DNA of 64,000 nucleotides from Pseudomonadota bacterium (GCA_030549795.1 JAUQQO010000020.1:81033-145032); one strand, 5' to 3'. Counted from the first letter of the stretch, positions 48,530 to 57,634 are shown. Program-made: numbers and translations. Notes: generated from the letters alone by a model not told the origin.

Positions 48530-49294
48530 ATGGCGGACGAGCGGCGGACCGTACGCGGTGGGCGGGCGGTCTACGGGGCGGCGATCGGCATCCTCATGTT
48601 GGAGGCACGCTTTCCGCGCATTCCCGGCGATGTCGGGAATGCGCTCACCTGGCCGTTTCCCGTGCACTACAAAGTAGTGCGGGGAGCTTCGCCGGAACGC
48701 GTGGTCCGTCGTCGCGCCGAGGGGCTCTTGGATGCCTTCATCGAGGCTGGGCGCGAGCTCGTCGCCATGGGTTGCGATGGTATCACCACCAATTGCGGCT
48801 TTCTCGCACTCTTTCAACGCGAGTTGGCGGCGGCGCTCGGCGTGCCGGTTGCGAGTTCGTCACTGATGCAGGCGGCGACCATCCAGGCGCTCTTGCCGCC
48901 CGGTCGCAAAGTCGGGATCCTCACCATCTCGGCCGAGAGCCTTACGGGCGAACATCTGCGCGCGGCAGGAGTGCCGGAGGGTACTCCTGTGGTCGGAACC
49001 GAGGGCGGGCGCGAGTTCACCCGCGTGATCCTGGGCGATCTCGAGGAACTCGACCCCATCGCTGCCGAGGCCGATCTTTTGGATGCCGCCGAGCGCCTCG
49101 TGCGCGGTTATCCCGAAGTCGGGGCGATCCTTCTCGAGTGCACCAACATGTGCCCCTTTGCGCGGGCGATCGCGGCGCACACCGGATTGCCGGTGTTCGA
49201 CATGGTCAGCTTCGTGCGCTGGTTCTACGACGGCTTGCGGCCGCGCCGCTTCGCATCGCCTTTCGAGACCGACGGCCGTCCCCTGCGCGCTTGA
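48530..49294 (+). CDS. Aspartate/glutamate racemase family protein
   Basis: 254 residues. The Asp/Glu racemase fold carries two catalytic cysteines: [10 protein letters not shown] near residue 88 and [11 protein letters not shown] near residue 205. It opens with [33 protein letters not shown], a segment seen in an uncharacterised subgroup of this superfamily. The true substrate (amino acid, hydantoin or malonate) is not evident. A Shine-Dalgarno-like GGGAGGG precedes ATG 48530. The family is also found as single genes beside transporter or catabolic genes. Confidence 0.82.
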   Translation: MADERRTVRGGRAVYGAAIGILMLEARFPRIPGDVGNALTWPFPVHYKVVRGASPERVVRRRAEGLLDAFIEAGRELVAMGCDGITTNCGFLALFQRELAAALGVPVASSSLMQAATIQALLPPGRKVGILTISAESLTGEHLRAAGVPEGTPVVGTEGGREFTRVILGDLEELDPIAAEADLLDAAERLVRGYPEVGAILLECTNMCPFARAIAAHTGLPVFDMVSFVRWFYDGLRPRRFASPFETDGRPLRA

Positions 49295-49385
49295 CCCGAC
49301 GCAGCAAAAGCCTAGGGTTGCGGGTGATCTGTCCTGAGCACGACACTGCCCTGCCCGTCGCCGCAGCCATTCCCGGATCCGCCTG

Positions 49386-50069
49386 ATGCCGCTCACCCAC
49401 CGACGCCTCGTGATTGCGACGCTCTTCTTTTCAGCGCTGTTGGGACCGGGGACGGTGCGTGCCGAGAGCGAACAACAACGTCTCGTCGATCGAGCACGCA
49501 TCGTGGTCGACGAATTCTTGGCCGATCCGAACTTCGGGCGGATGCGGGTGTACGTCCAGAACGCCTATGCCGTGATCGTCGTTCCCGATCTTCTCAAAGG
49601 CGGGTTCTTCCTGGGCGCCGAGTACGGCAAAGGTGTGCTCTTGGCACGCGACATTCGATCCGGAGCGTGGAGCGATCCGGTGTTCGTCGAGCTGATCGGT
49701 GGGTCGATCGGCCTGCAGTTCGGCGGCAAGGCTTCGGATGTGATCTTTACCGTGATGAACCAGGCAGCGCTGGATAAGATCTTGACTTCGAACTTCAAGA
49801 TCGGGACGGATGCGAGCGTCGCGGCGGGGCCGGTCGGTGCTGGCGTGGGTGCCGCCACCACGATCCAGTTCGGCGAAGATCTCTACGTGTTCAGCCGCGG
49901 CAAGGGTCTTTACGGCGGCCTTTCGGTCGAGGGTACGGCGATCATCGTCAAGAGCGACTGGAACAACCGTTATTACGGTCAGCCGGTCACCGCCACCGCC
50001 ATCCTCAAAGAGCGCAGCGTCACCAACACGGGAAGCCAAGCGCTCAAAGACGCGCTGGCGCGTTTTTGA
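49386..50069 (+). CDS. Ysc84/SYLF-domain lipid-binding protein
   Basis: 227 residues with a signal peptide (MPLTHRRLVIATLFFSALLG, cleavage near VRAES). The mature domain is the SYLF/Ysc84 type: YAVIVVPDLLKGGFFLGAEYGKGVLLAR, GGSIGLQFGGKASDVIFTVMNQAALDKIL and FSRGKGLYGGLSVEGTAIIVKSDWNNRYYGQ. Bacterial members are exported proteins that bind lipids, function poorly known. It lies 9 bp before the next convergent gene's stop. Confidence 0.9.
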   Translation: MPLTHRRLVIATLFFSALLGPGTVRAESEQQRLVDRARIVVDEFLADPNFGRMRVYVQNAYAVIVVPDLLKGGFFLGAEYGKGVLLARDIRSGAWSDPVFVELIGGSIGLQFGGKASDVIFTVMNQAALDKILTSNFKIGTDASVAAGPVGAGVGAATTIQFGEDLYVFSRGKGLYGGLSVEGTAIIVKSDWNNRYYGQPVTATAILKERSVTNTGSQALKDALARF

Positions 50070-50078
50070 AAGCGCTGT

Positions 50079-50585
50079 TCAGGCGGCAAGGCGGAACGCC
50101 GCATCCGCCCGGGGCTCTACGGGTCGCGGTTCGCAAGCGGGCAATGGGCGAAGCTCTTCGCGCACCCAACTCAAGAGCCGCCGCTCGAGCCGCGCACAGT
50201 CGGCCTCGCTCGGTGCCAGCACCCGGCGGTAGAGCTCGAGGAACATAGCGACCGTATCCTCGGCCCGCCACGGTCGATCCGGATTGCGGCTGGCATGGGC
50301 GATCGCCGCGGCCACGAGATTGTCGCGGAACTGCTCGCCCACGCGCGCCGGCGCCCCAGCAGCGTCGAGCAGGCGCGCAAGGATACGCAAGGCGCGCCCA
50401 TTTTCGAAAGCCGCCCGCGGGTCGGTCGATCCGGGCAGGCGGCGCATGGCCAGGAACACTGCCTCGTTGGGACCGACCGCTGTCCGAACAACCCCATGCG
50501 CTCCGTCTGTCGCCTCGCTCTCTAGCGCGCAAACGCCGAAGCCGGCGCGGAAGGCGCGCTGGGGATCGGCCTTGGTCGCGTTCAT
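50079..50585 (-). CDS. Hypothetical protein
   Basis: 168 residues from ATG 50585, preceded by GGAAGCGAGGG (an ATG at 50633 would add 16 residues without a ribosome-binding site). It reads like a folded helical protein (LAMRRLPGSTDPRAAFENGRALRILARLLDAAG, RVGEQFRDNLVAAAIAHASRNPDRPWRAEDTVAMFLELYRRVL), with no signal peptide and no domain I recognise. An antisense frame of about 110 codons exists on the plus strand but is Arg/Ser-rich. Convergent with the Ysc84 gene. Confidence 0.5.
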   Translation of the reverse strand: MNATKADPQRAFRAGFGVCALESEATDGAHGVVRTAVGPNEAVFLAMRRLPGSTDPRAAFENGRALRILARLLDAAGAPARVGEQFRDNLVAAAIAHASRNPDRPWRAEDTVAMFLELYRRVLAPSEADCARLERRLLSWVREELRPLPACEPRPVEPRADAAFRLAA

Positions 50586-50935
50586 CCCTCGCTTCCATCC
50601 CCCGCATGCTCTCGCACAGAGATGATAAGTCATGGTGGAGGCAACGCTAAGGCGAAAAACCTCCAGTTCTGATGCAACCGTGCAACTAAGCCGCCCTGAT
50701 CACGCCGATCCAGCGGGGGTAGGCGGGCGCCGGCGGAAATCGGCCGCGGTCACACGCGACTGCGCACTCGGGGGTGCCAAAAGCGCCGAGCACGAGAGAG
50801 TCGCACGCTGAGACGGCCACTTCGAAGCAGCCGATCGGGCGTTCGCGCACCGAGATGCGAGCCGCACGGCACGGGCACCGATCGCAGCGCCACGGCCGAT
50901 GCGACGCGCTGTGTCCGCCCCGGCAGGGTGGTTGC
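50586..50935. other. 350-bp spacer with one possible small ORF
   Basis: The only coding candidate is a minus-strand frame 50686-50850 (54 codons from a GTG) translating to RPIGCFEVAVSACDSL and a Trp/Pro-rich end. Its third positions are about 80% G/C and it has four Cys, so it could be a real small gene or the residue of a longer one; evidence is weak. Nothing else (RNA, repeat, promoter) is recognised. The stretch follows the SDR gene's stop. Confidence 0.35.
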
Positions 50936-51736
50936 TTACCCCGGCGGGGCCACCTGCAGCGACAGTCCGCCGTCGACCGGCAGGCAATGGCCGGTGATGT
51001 AGGCGGCATCGTCGGAGGCGAGGAAGACCGCTGCCTTGGCGACGTCCCAAGCTGTTCCCATACGGCCCATAGGACAGATGCGGTTGCGGGCTTCCACCAT
51101 CGCCTCGACGCTCGGATATGCGCTCGAGATCTGGCGGTAGATCATGGGGGTGTCGATGAGACCGGGCATGATCGCGTTCACCCGGATGCCGTGGCGGGCG
51201 TATTGGAGAGCCAAGCCGACGGTGAGCTGATTCACAGCGGCCTTAGACGCGTAGTAGCTGGCGTAGGGGTAAAGGTACCGTATTGCGGCGAGCGAGCTCA
51301 CGTTGATGATCGCTCCCTTTCCCTGGCGCAGCATGACCGGGATGACGTGTTTGCAGCTCAAGAACACGGATTTGAGATTGACGGCCATCACTCGGTCCCA
51401 TTCGGCTTCATCGAGTTCGACCGGTCCGCCCATGACCGCGATACCGACATTGTTGTGCAGGATGTCGATGCGGCCGAAGCGGGCGAGCACGCTTGCGACG
51501 AGCCGTGCGATCTCGTCGCTTTTGGTGACGTCGCAGGCGGCGGCCATGGCTTCGTGACCTTCGCTGCGGATGATGGCGGCGGTTTCTTCTGCCGCCTCGG
51601 GCACGAGATCGGCTGCGATCACCGTTGCGCCCTCGCGGGCCATCAGCACGGCGGTCGCTTTGCCGTTACCCCAACCGGGCCCGGAAGAGCCCGCACCCAT
51701 CACGAGAGCGACTTTGCCCTCGAGTCGACCGCGCAT
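50936..51736 (-). CDS. SDR-family oxidoreductase
   Basis: A 266-residue classical short-chain dehydrogenase. The cofactor loop is VMGAGSSGPGWGNGKA, a subgroup-specific extended form of TGxxxGxG. Then NNVGIAVMGG, the catalytic Ser in NVSSLAAIRYLYPYASYYASKAAV (YxxxK with K), and VDGGLSL at the C-terminus. ATG 51736 has GGAGG 5 nt upstream. The upstream extension of the frame is antisense to the WecG gene. Substrate unknown. It is on the same strand as the WecG-like gene, 77 bp downstream of it. Confidence 0.9.
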   Translation of the reverse strand: MRGRLEGKVALVMGAGSSGPGWGNGKATAVLMAREGATVIAADLVPEAAEETAAIIRSEGHEAMAAACDVTKSDEIARLVASVLARFGRIDILHNNVGIAVMGGPVELDEAEWDRVMAVNLKSVFLSCKHVIPVMLRQGKGAIINVSSLAAIRYLYPYASYYASKAAVNQLTVGLALQYARHGIRVNAIMPGLIDTPMIYRQISSAYPSVEAMVEARNRICPMGRMGTAWDVAKAAVFLASDDAAYITGHCLPVDGGLSLQVAPPG

Positions 51737-51813
51737 CTTCGCCTCCCTTCTCGCCGGACGCCCGCGCTGGCTTGTGCGCGCCCAGCGGCCGTTCGTGAAG
51801 CCCGAACGTCGTC

Positions 51814-52506
51814 TTAGAGCCTGCCCAGAAGGAATTCGGCGAGAAAACGCGTGTTGGTGTAGGCGTAGCGCCTGAACAGACGCCGGGGTTCGGTCGCCAG
51901 ACGGAAGGCCCATTCGAGCCCGGCGCGCTGCATCCAGCGCGGCGCTTGCGGGACTTTGCCGCCGACGAAGTCGACCGCAGCCCCGACCGCGAAGAGGACA
52001 CAGGGAAGAGCCGGGGCGTTGAGGGCAATCCATTTCTCCTGCTTCGGGCAGCCGAGCGCCACGAAGAGGATGCGCACGCCGCTTTCTCGGATGGTGGCGA
52101 GAGTTTCTGGGTCTTCGGGGGCGGCGGGACGCACAGGTGGGGCAAAGGCGTAGCGGATCGCAAGGGCGGGAAAGCGTCGGGCGAGATTTCGGCAACAGGC
52201 CGAGAGTGCTTCAGGTGTGCCGCCGTAGATCCCGACCGGGACTGCGCGGGCGGCCGCGCGGGCGCAGACTTCGAGCATGAGATCGGGCCCGTAGACCCGC
52301 TCTTGGTGCGGGTAGCCGAGCTGCCGCAGCCGCCAGACGAGCGGCATTCCGTCTGGGGTGACGAGGTCGAACGCGGCGAGCATGGCGGCGAAGGAAGGGT
52401 CGTCGCGCGCCTCGACGAGCATGTGGACGTTGGCGGCGGCGACCTTAGCCGGCTGCCCACTCTCGGCCCAGGCGAGAATACGCTCGGCCGCTTCGGCGAG
52501 ACTCAC
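51814..52506 (-). CDS. WecG/TagA/CpsF-family glycosyltransferase
   Basis: 230 residues as read from GTG 52506. This GT26 family transfers hexoses or UDP-ManNAcA onto polyprenyl-linked sugars in exopolysaccharide or ECA assembly (like GumM). The family core is AAANVHMLVEARDDPSFAAMLAAFDLVTPDGMPLVWRLR and ILFVALGCPKQEKWIA. The frame reads upstream without stop and matches the usual family opening (NILGTRVDAVSLAEAAERIL). A CTG at 52539 with GGGGAG 9 nt before it and a promoter further upstream may be the true start, adding 11 residues. The GTG itself has no good Shine-Dalgarno sequence. Confidence 0.9.
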   Translation of the reverse strand: MSLAEAAERILAWAESGQPAKVAAANVHMLVEARDDPSFAAMLAAFDLVTPDGMPLVWRLRQLGYPHQERVYGPDLMLEVCARAAARAVPVGIYGGTPEALSACCRNLARRFPALAIRYAFAPPVRPAAPEDPETLATIRESGVRILFVALGCPKQEKWIALNAPALPCVLFAVGAAVDFVGGKVPQAPRWMQRAGLEWAFRLATEPRRLFRRYAYTNTRFLAEFLLGRL

Positions 52507-52572
52507 CGCATCGACGCGGGTACCGAGGATGTTCGGCAGGGATGCGCGCTCCCCATGGCTGACCCCTGTAGC

Positions 52573-52601
52573 ATCATCTGAAGAGTGCTAGACAAGGTCA
52601 A
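52573..52601 (-). promoter_or_regulatory. Possible sigma-70 promoter for the WecG-like gene
   Basis: On the minus strand TTGACC (52601-52596), a 17-bp spacer and GATGAT (52578-52573; 4 of 6 matches to TATAAT) are placed 67 bp ahead of the GTG start and about 34 bp ahead of the CTG alternative. The spacing supports an mRNA that begins near 52566. Confidence 0.45.
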
Positions 52602-52650
52602 TGGCTTTTTGGACGAGAAGCATACGGTAGGGTGCAATAACTGCCCTTTT

Positions 52651-52671
52651 GTCACTTAGCCGATGAGTGAC
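52651..52671. promoter_or_regulatory. Inverted repeat between the WecG-like and sugar transferase genes
   Basis: GTCACT (52651-52656) and AGTGAC (52666-52671) form a perfect 6-bp inverted repeat with a 9-bp spacer, in the AT-richer divergent region between two exopolysaccharide genes. A second short repeat, CGTG...CACG, lies at about 52686-52700. They are placed to act as operators for either gene. The regulator is unknown. Confidence 0.4.
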
Positions 52672-52750
52672 GCGCGACGTATCATCGTGTATGAATCACG
52701 GTAGTGTCTAAACCAGAAATTCATAGGAAACGCCTCTTGGAGCTTTCACG

Positions 52751-54277
52751 GTGAGCAACCTGGCTCCGACGCTATCGCGATCGCTCGACGAACTGCCCCC
52801 CTCAGACTCCGAGGTCGCAGCCGGGATGAGCGCCGCGGCTCGGGAAGCGGTCGTCGCCGTCGACCCGAGCGAGCCTCGTGCGCTGCCGGAAAGTCTATTG
52901 GCGACCTTGTTGGCGGCCATGGATGGGTTTGTGGTGCTCGCGGCGGGAGTCGCCGTGTATTATGGGTTTTACGTCCTACGCCACGGCGACAGCAGCCTCG
53001 ATCTTCACTACGCGGCGGTGGGCGCGCTGGGTGCACTCTTGTTGGTTCAACGCTTGTGGTCGGTCGGCGCCTATTCCTGTGCGCGTTTGCTCGACCAACG
53101 AGCACAGCTGCGGCTTCTCGTCGGCTCTTGGACGATCGCCGCTGGATTCGTCCTTTTGGCACTCTTTCTCTTGCATGGAGCCGGGCACCTTTCGCGCGGA
53201 TGGTTCGTCGGCTGGTATCTGCTCGCGCTCGTGCTCTTGCTCCTCCTTCGGGCACAGCTCAGCGAGCCGATCCGGCGGCTCGCCATGGCCGGCCGCATCG
53301 CCCGGCGCACGCTCGCTGTGGTTGGCGCACAACCGCTCCTTGCGACCGCGCTCGAGCTCCTCGCACCGACCGTTCCCCATCTGCGGCTGCTTCCGGCCCC
53401 GCTCGACGAGCCGACGCTGAGCGGAGACGGGGCGGAACTGGATGAAGCGCTCGCGGCGCTGCGCCGCACGCTGCGCGCGCGCGCCCCTGATGCCGTGCTC
53501 GTTTTGCCCGTCTCCACCGATCCCGAACGCCAGATGCGCGTGCTCAAGGCCTTCGAGGAACTACCCGCCGACGTCTGGTTCTGTCCCGCGGTCGAGCCGC
53601 GCTTGGCGCGCGTTGCAAGTGGTGCCTTCGGGCCACTGCCGGCGATCCTCGTCCGACCGCGGCCGCTCGATCCAGGCGCACAGAAGATCAAGCGCACCTT
53701 TGACATTATCGTCGCGGGGGCCGCTCTTTTGCTTCTAGCCCCGCTCTTTGTTCTCCTCATCATCGCGATCAAGCTCGACAGCCCTGGTCCGGCCTTCTTC
53801 CGCCAGATTCGCTTCGGCTACAACAATCGGCCGTTCACGATGCTCAAGTTCCGGACCATGCATGTGAACGCTTGTGATCCCAGCGGCGCCCGGCGCACGG
53901 TGCGCAACGATCCGCGCGTGACGCGGCTCGGCCGCTTCTTGCGCCGGACGAGCCTGGATGAGCTGCCGCAGCTGTGGAACGTGCTCGTCGGCGACATGTC
54001 GCTTGTGGGCCCGCGGCCGCATCCCGTCGAGATGAAGGTGGGCGATCGCTACTACCACGAGGTGGTGGAAGGATATTTCGCCCGCCATCGGGTGCGTCCG
54101 GGAATCACGGGCTTGGCGCAGGTGCACGGCCTTAGAGGTGAAGTGGATACGATCGAAAAAGCGCGGGCACGGCTCGCTTATGATCTCGAGTATGTCGAGC
54201 GGTGGTCGTTTTGGCTCGATCTCGAGATCTTGGCGCTTACGCTTTTGCGAGGCTTCGGAGGGCGCAACGCCTATTGA
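52751..54277 (+). CDS. Polyprenyl-phosphate sugar-1-phosphate transferase (WcaJ/GumD/ExoY type)
   Basis: 508 residues from GTG 52751, GGAG 9 nt before. Several N-terminal membrane helices (LLATLLAAMDGFVVLAAGVAVYYG and on) precede a CoA-binding-like domain. The C-terminal bacterial sugar transferase domain has KRTFDIIVAGAALLLLAPLF, the SPGPAFFRQIRFGYNNRPFTMLKFRTM motif, RRTSLDELPQLWNVLVGDMSLVGPRP and RPGITGLAQVHG. This is the initiating enzyme that loads the first sugar onto undecaprenyl phosphate. The order and neighbours fit a Wzx/Wzy exopolysaccharide system. Confidence 0.95.
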   Translation: MSNLAPTLSRSLDELPPSDSEVAAGMSAAAREAVVAVDPSEPRALPESLLATLLAAMDGFVVLAAGVAVYYGFYVLRHGDSSLDLHYAAVGALGALLLVQRLWSVGAYSCARLLDQRAQLRLLVGSWTIAAGFVLLALFLLHGAGHLSRGWFVGWYLLALVLLLLLRAQLSEPIRRLAMAGRIARRTLAVVGAQPLLATALELLAPTVPHLRLLPAPLDEPTLSGDGAELDEALAALRRTLRARAPDAVLVLPVSTDPERQMRVLKAFEELPADVWFCPAVEPRLARVASGAFGPLPAILVRPRPLDPGAQKIKRTFDIIVAGAALLLLAPLFVLLIIAIKLDSPGPAFFRQIRFGYNNRPFTMLKFRTMHVNACDPSGARRTVRNDPRVTRLGRFLRRTSLDELPQLWNVLVGDMSLVGPRPHPVEMKVGDRYYHEVVEGYFARHRVRPGITGLAQVHGLRGEVDTIEKARARLAYDLEYVERWSFWLDLEILALTLLRGFGGRNAY

Positions 54278-54311
54278 AGGCGTAGCACCACCACGGAGCC
54301 GTCGAGCGGAG

Positions 54312-56375
54312 CTAGCGAGCTTCGCGAAGAAGCGCGAGCAGAGCGGAAGAGGGGGCGGGAATGCCGAGGTGCGCAGCGGCTCCGTTTGGAAGCAAGCGGA
54401 GTTCGCCGCGCGCAGGATCGAAGACGAGACCAGGATCGCGGGCGTATTCGCGACCTTCGACGTAACCGCTCGCTTGCCAGAGAGAGAAGCCCCCGGCTTG
54501 GGCACCGCCCGAAAGCCTGCGCGGTGCGGCGTGGAAGGAGCGGCTCCCGAGGCCAGCCCCGCTGTAGAGATTGCGCGTGAAGCGCACATTGGCCGGCGAG
54601 CGATCGGGATCCCAGATGCTCACCGCGAGCGCATTCGGTCGATCGCGCACGACGATGTTGCCCTCGAAGCGGTTGCCGACCATGCGCGGTCGTCCGGGCG
54701 TGCGCGCGCTCTTGTCGTCGACCACGAGCGCGGCGGCAAAACCGCCCAAGATGAAGTTGTGGCGTATGAGGTTGCGCGAGCCGTTGACGATCCCGATGCC
54801 GCTATAGGTGCGCGTGAGCAGATTTCCTTCGACGATGACGCCATGTGCGTACCAGTCGAGATAGATGCCGAGCGAAACCGGTTGCGGCCAGCGCTCGGGA
54901 TCGTAGGCATCGGGAGGAAAGAAGCTGCCATCCGCTTTGGCCATGAAATGGGTGACGCCGTCGATCCAATTGGCGGCGATCACTGCGTCGATGGGCTCGT
55001 CTTGCACGGCTGCGTAGAGCTTGATGCCTCCACCGTCGGCCGTGCTGAGGTTGGAATCGCGCACGAGATTGCCGACCACACGGATGGCGCCGATGCGGTC
55101 TTCACCGTTCGCCCGTGTCTGCGCGAGGTAGATCCCGAATTGAGCGGTACGCGCGGTGCGGTTGCCGACGATCTCGACCTCCTGTGCCCCTTGGACGAGG
55201 ATCCCGGAGGAATCGACGAAGCGGTGTCCGATGTCCTCGATGCGATTCGCGGCGATCCGCACACCGCGCGACGGTCGCCCGCCCCAGGGCATGCCGAGAT
55301 AGATACCGTTGCCGGCGGTGCGGGCGATGTGGTTCTCGGCGATGAGGGCGTCTTCGACCGAAAGCAGCGCGATACCCTGACCCACACCGCGGATTCGGTT
55401 CCGGCACAGCGTGATCGCGCGCGCGTTCTCGACCCGGATCGCCCCGCCGCCGATGTGGTTCCAGGGCATTTGGCGGTCGGCGCCGCGCGGGGAACCCTCA
55501 ACGAGCTCGAGCCCCTGCAGGGTGATCGCCTGCGTGTCGCGGATGAGAACGAGGCTGTCGAGCGCGGCGGCGATCAATCGGCGGCCGGCAAGTCCACGGT
55601 CGTCGGGCAAGCGCAGGGCGAGCGAGCGGCTCTTGGGGTCGAAATGCCACTCGCCCGGGCGATCGAGGAAACGGCGACTGCCCATGAACCGATAGGGTGT
55701 GCCCGGCCCGAGCCGGTGCCATTCGACATTGTCGGCGAGTTCCACCACACCGGTGCGCGGGTCCAGGCGAGCGACACGCGCGAGATTCGTCGACCATTGC
55801 GGTGCATCATAGAGCAGCACGGAAAGACCCGGCTCGGGCACCACCGCAGCGAGATCGCTCGGTCGAGCGCGAAAAGCGCGCGTTCCCTGGGTTCCCGGAG
55901 CGGTGAACAACCAACCCCGCCGCGGATCGGCGGCGTCCCCGTTGGGATGACGCGCCGGCTCGAGCGTGAGGCCATCGAGGAAGAGATCGAGCGGCCCCTC
56001 GGGCAACCGCGGTTCCTCAAGGCGAAGTTCGAGTGCCCCATCCGCGCCGCGCCGCCAACCCTCGGCGGGAAGTGGGATGCCTCCCACGAGCCGGGCTCCA
56101 GCGGGACCGGCGCGGAGCTCAAGACCAGCGTGATCCGGCCCGAGTTCGAGGGGTCGGTGAAGGAAAAACGTCCCCTCGAGCTCGAGAGTCACCCCCCGCG
56201 CGCGCTGTTTGACAGCGTCGAGAGCACGGAAAAGCGGAAGCGGAGAGCCGTCGCGATCGGCGCGCAGGCGCACCACTTCGCGGGCCTCGCGCGGCATCAC
56301 GCAGCTCGAAGTGGCTGCGGCCGGGTGAGCGACCATGACGAAAAAGAGCGGGACGAGCGCGGCAAGGATGCTCAT
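54312..56375 (-). CDS. Exported right-handed parallel beta-helix protein
   Basis: 687 residues from ATG 56375 with a signal peptide (MSILAALVPLFFVMVAHPAAAT). About residues 280-600 are made of PbH1/NosD-type repeats (ALIAENHIARTAGNGIYLG, VEIVGNRTARTAQFGIYLA, GVIVEGNLLTRTYSGIGIVNGSRNLIRHNFILGG). Such beta-helices cut, epimerise or remodel polysaccharides, and here it is translationally coupled (ATGA overlap) to the polymerase-type gene, suggesting a periplasmic editor or lyase of the repeat-unit polymer. No catalytic residues can be assigned. Its convergent neighbour is the sugar transferase. Confidence 0.85.
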   Translation of the reverse strand: MSILAALVPLFFVMVAHPAAATSSCVMPREAREVVRLRADRDGSPLPLFRALDAVKQRARGVTLELEGTFFLHRPLELGPDHAGLELRAGPAGARLVGGIPLPAEGWRRGADGALELRLEEPRLPEGPLDLFLDGLTLEPARHPNGDAADPRRGWLFTAPGTQGTRAFRARPSDLAAVVPEPGLSVLLYDAPQWSTNLARVARLDPRTGVVELADNVEWHRLGPGTPYRFMGSRRFLDRPGEWHFDPKSRSLALRLPDDRGLAGRRLIAAALDSLVLIRDTQAITLQGLELVEGSPRGADRQMPWNHIGGGAIRVENARAITLCRNRIRGVGQGIALLSVEDALIAENHIARTAGNGIYLGMPWGGRPSRGVRIAANRIEDIGHRFVDSSGILVQGAQEVEIVGNRTARTAQFGIYLAQTRANGEDRIGAIRVVGNLVRDSNLSTADGGGIKLYAAVQDEPIDAVIAANWIDGVTHFMAKADGSFFPPDAYDPERWPQPVSLGIYLDWYAHGVIVEGNLLTRTYSGIGIVNGSRNLIRHNFILGGFAAALVVDDKSARTPGRPRMVGNRFEGNIVVRDRPNALAVSIWDPDRSPANVRFTRNLYSGAGLGSRSFHAAPRRLSGGAQAGGFSLWQASGYVEGREYARDPGLVFDPARGELRLLPNGAAAHLGIPAPSSALLALLREAR

Positions 56376-57634
56376 CGGTCGGCGATACGCGGCGGTCGGC
56401 GCCCGCAAGCGATGAGAAGCGTCGTGAACAACAGCCACAGCATGCCGGATTGTTGGAGCAGCTCGGATTCGACGAGATTGCGCACGAGAAAGGCGACGAG
56501 CAACAAAAGCGCAAGCTCACCGAGCAGCCGATCGCCTTTAGCGTAGGTGCACAGCGCGCGCACGAGCGCTTGCGCGAGCAGAACGAGCGTCAAGGCGAGC
56601 CCTGGCCAGCCGAGCCCGAGTGCCACTTCGAGATAGCCCGAATGGGCGTTGGGGGCCGGCCAGGCGAGTGTGAGCAGAACATAGTCAGCGAAGGCCGGGA
56701 CGGTCCAAAAGGCCTGATAGCCCCAGCCGGTCCACGGCCGTTCCTGAATGCGGGCGAGCACGTGCTCCCACAATGGGACGCGGCCGGTAAGCGTAAGGTC
56801 ACGACCCAAAAGGTTCGCGAGATCTTCGGGAAAGAGGATCGTCCAAAGCGTGAAGAGCGCCAAGCATGCGATACCCGCCGAGATGAGTGCGGCGCGGGCG
56901 AGGCTGTTAAGGCTCGGGCTCAAGAGCAGGAAGAGAACGCCACCCACGATCGTCACCACGAGCGAATTGGCCGAGCGACTGGCCAAAAGGAGAACAGCAG
57001 CGAGGACGAGACCCGCCGACAGGAGAGGACGTGGTCCGACTGCGTACCTCAGGGCGAGGAGAAAGACGAGCACGGCGAAGTTGGCCGCAAGGCCGAGCCC
57101 GTTTTTGTGCGTGAACGCACCGCGCCAGGCTCCGCCCGCCATCGTGCCGAGAGCGGGGAAGGCCAAAACGAAGAAGAGACTGGTAATCACAAGGATCAGA
57201 GCGAGCCAAGTGAAGCGCTCGAGCAGTTCGCGCCCGGAAAAGCGCACAGCCAATGCGACGGCGAGCAATGACATGGTCACGAATGCAAGGAGCCTGCGCG
57301 CAGTGATCTCGGGCGCCACCGACCACAGCACCGAGGCCACCGCATAGGCGACGAGGATCGGCAGAAGCGGCGTCGCGCTCAAGGCGGCGAGCACGGCGCG
57401 CGCGTGCGCGAGGGCGAAAAGCGGGGTGCCCACGAGCACCGGAATCAGGGTGGTGCGCAAAAGGGCCGAATCCTCGGGCGAGAGCGAGGAGTCCGTACCC
57501 ATAGCGAGCAGGGGCAGCACCGCTCCGGTCGAGGTCACGAGCACATAGGCGACGAAACTCTCTTCGAGGACCCGGACAAGCCGGCGCGAGCGGCTGCTTC
57601 CCATTGGCGTCGCAGGCTCATAAGGGGCATTCAT
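56372..57634 (-). CDS. O-antigen ligase / Wzy-type polymerase family membrane protein
   Basis: 420 residues, about 11-12 membrane helices. The O-antigen-ligase superfamily features are SVLWSVAPEITARRLLAFV in the first half and a large periplasmic loop GRVPLWEHVLARIQERPWTGWGYQAFW...NAHSGYLEVALGLGWPGLAL, the loop with the conserved Arg/His used in the ExoQ/WaaL types. It most likely polymerises the repeat unit (Wzy/ExoQ role) in this locus. ATGA overlaps link it to the flippase gene upstream and the beta-helix gene downstream. Confidence 0.88.
   Translation of the reverse strand: MNAPYEPATPMGSSRSRRLVRVLEESFVAYVLVTSTGAVLPLLAMGTDSSLSPEDSALLRTTLIPVLVGTPLFALAHARAVLAALSATPLLPILVAYAVASVLWSVAPEITARRLLAFVTMSLLAVALAVRFSGRELLERFTWLALILVITSLFFVLAFPALGTMAGGAWRGAFTHKNGLGLAANFAVLVFLLALRYAVGPRPLLSAGLVLAAVLLLASRSANSLVVTIVGGVLFLLLSPSLNSLARAALISAGIACLALFTLWTILFPEDLANLLGRDLTLTGRVPLWEHVLARIQERPWTGWGYQAFWTVPAFADYVLLTLAWPAPNAHSGYLEVALGLGWPGLALTLVLLAQALVRALCTYAKGDRLLGELALLLLVAFLVRNLVESELLQQSGMLWLLFTTLLIACGRRPPRIADR

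Noticed and set aside
54138..56546. 802-residue plus-strand open frame antisense to the beta-helix gene
   Set aside because: Its translation is charged, repeat-poor shadow sequence over a minus-strand gene with a clear signal peptide and beta-helix repeats. High GC content makes such long antisense frames common.
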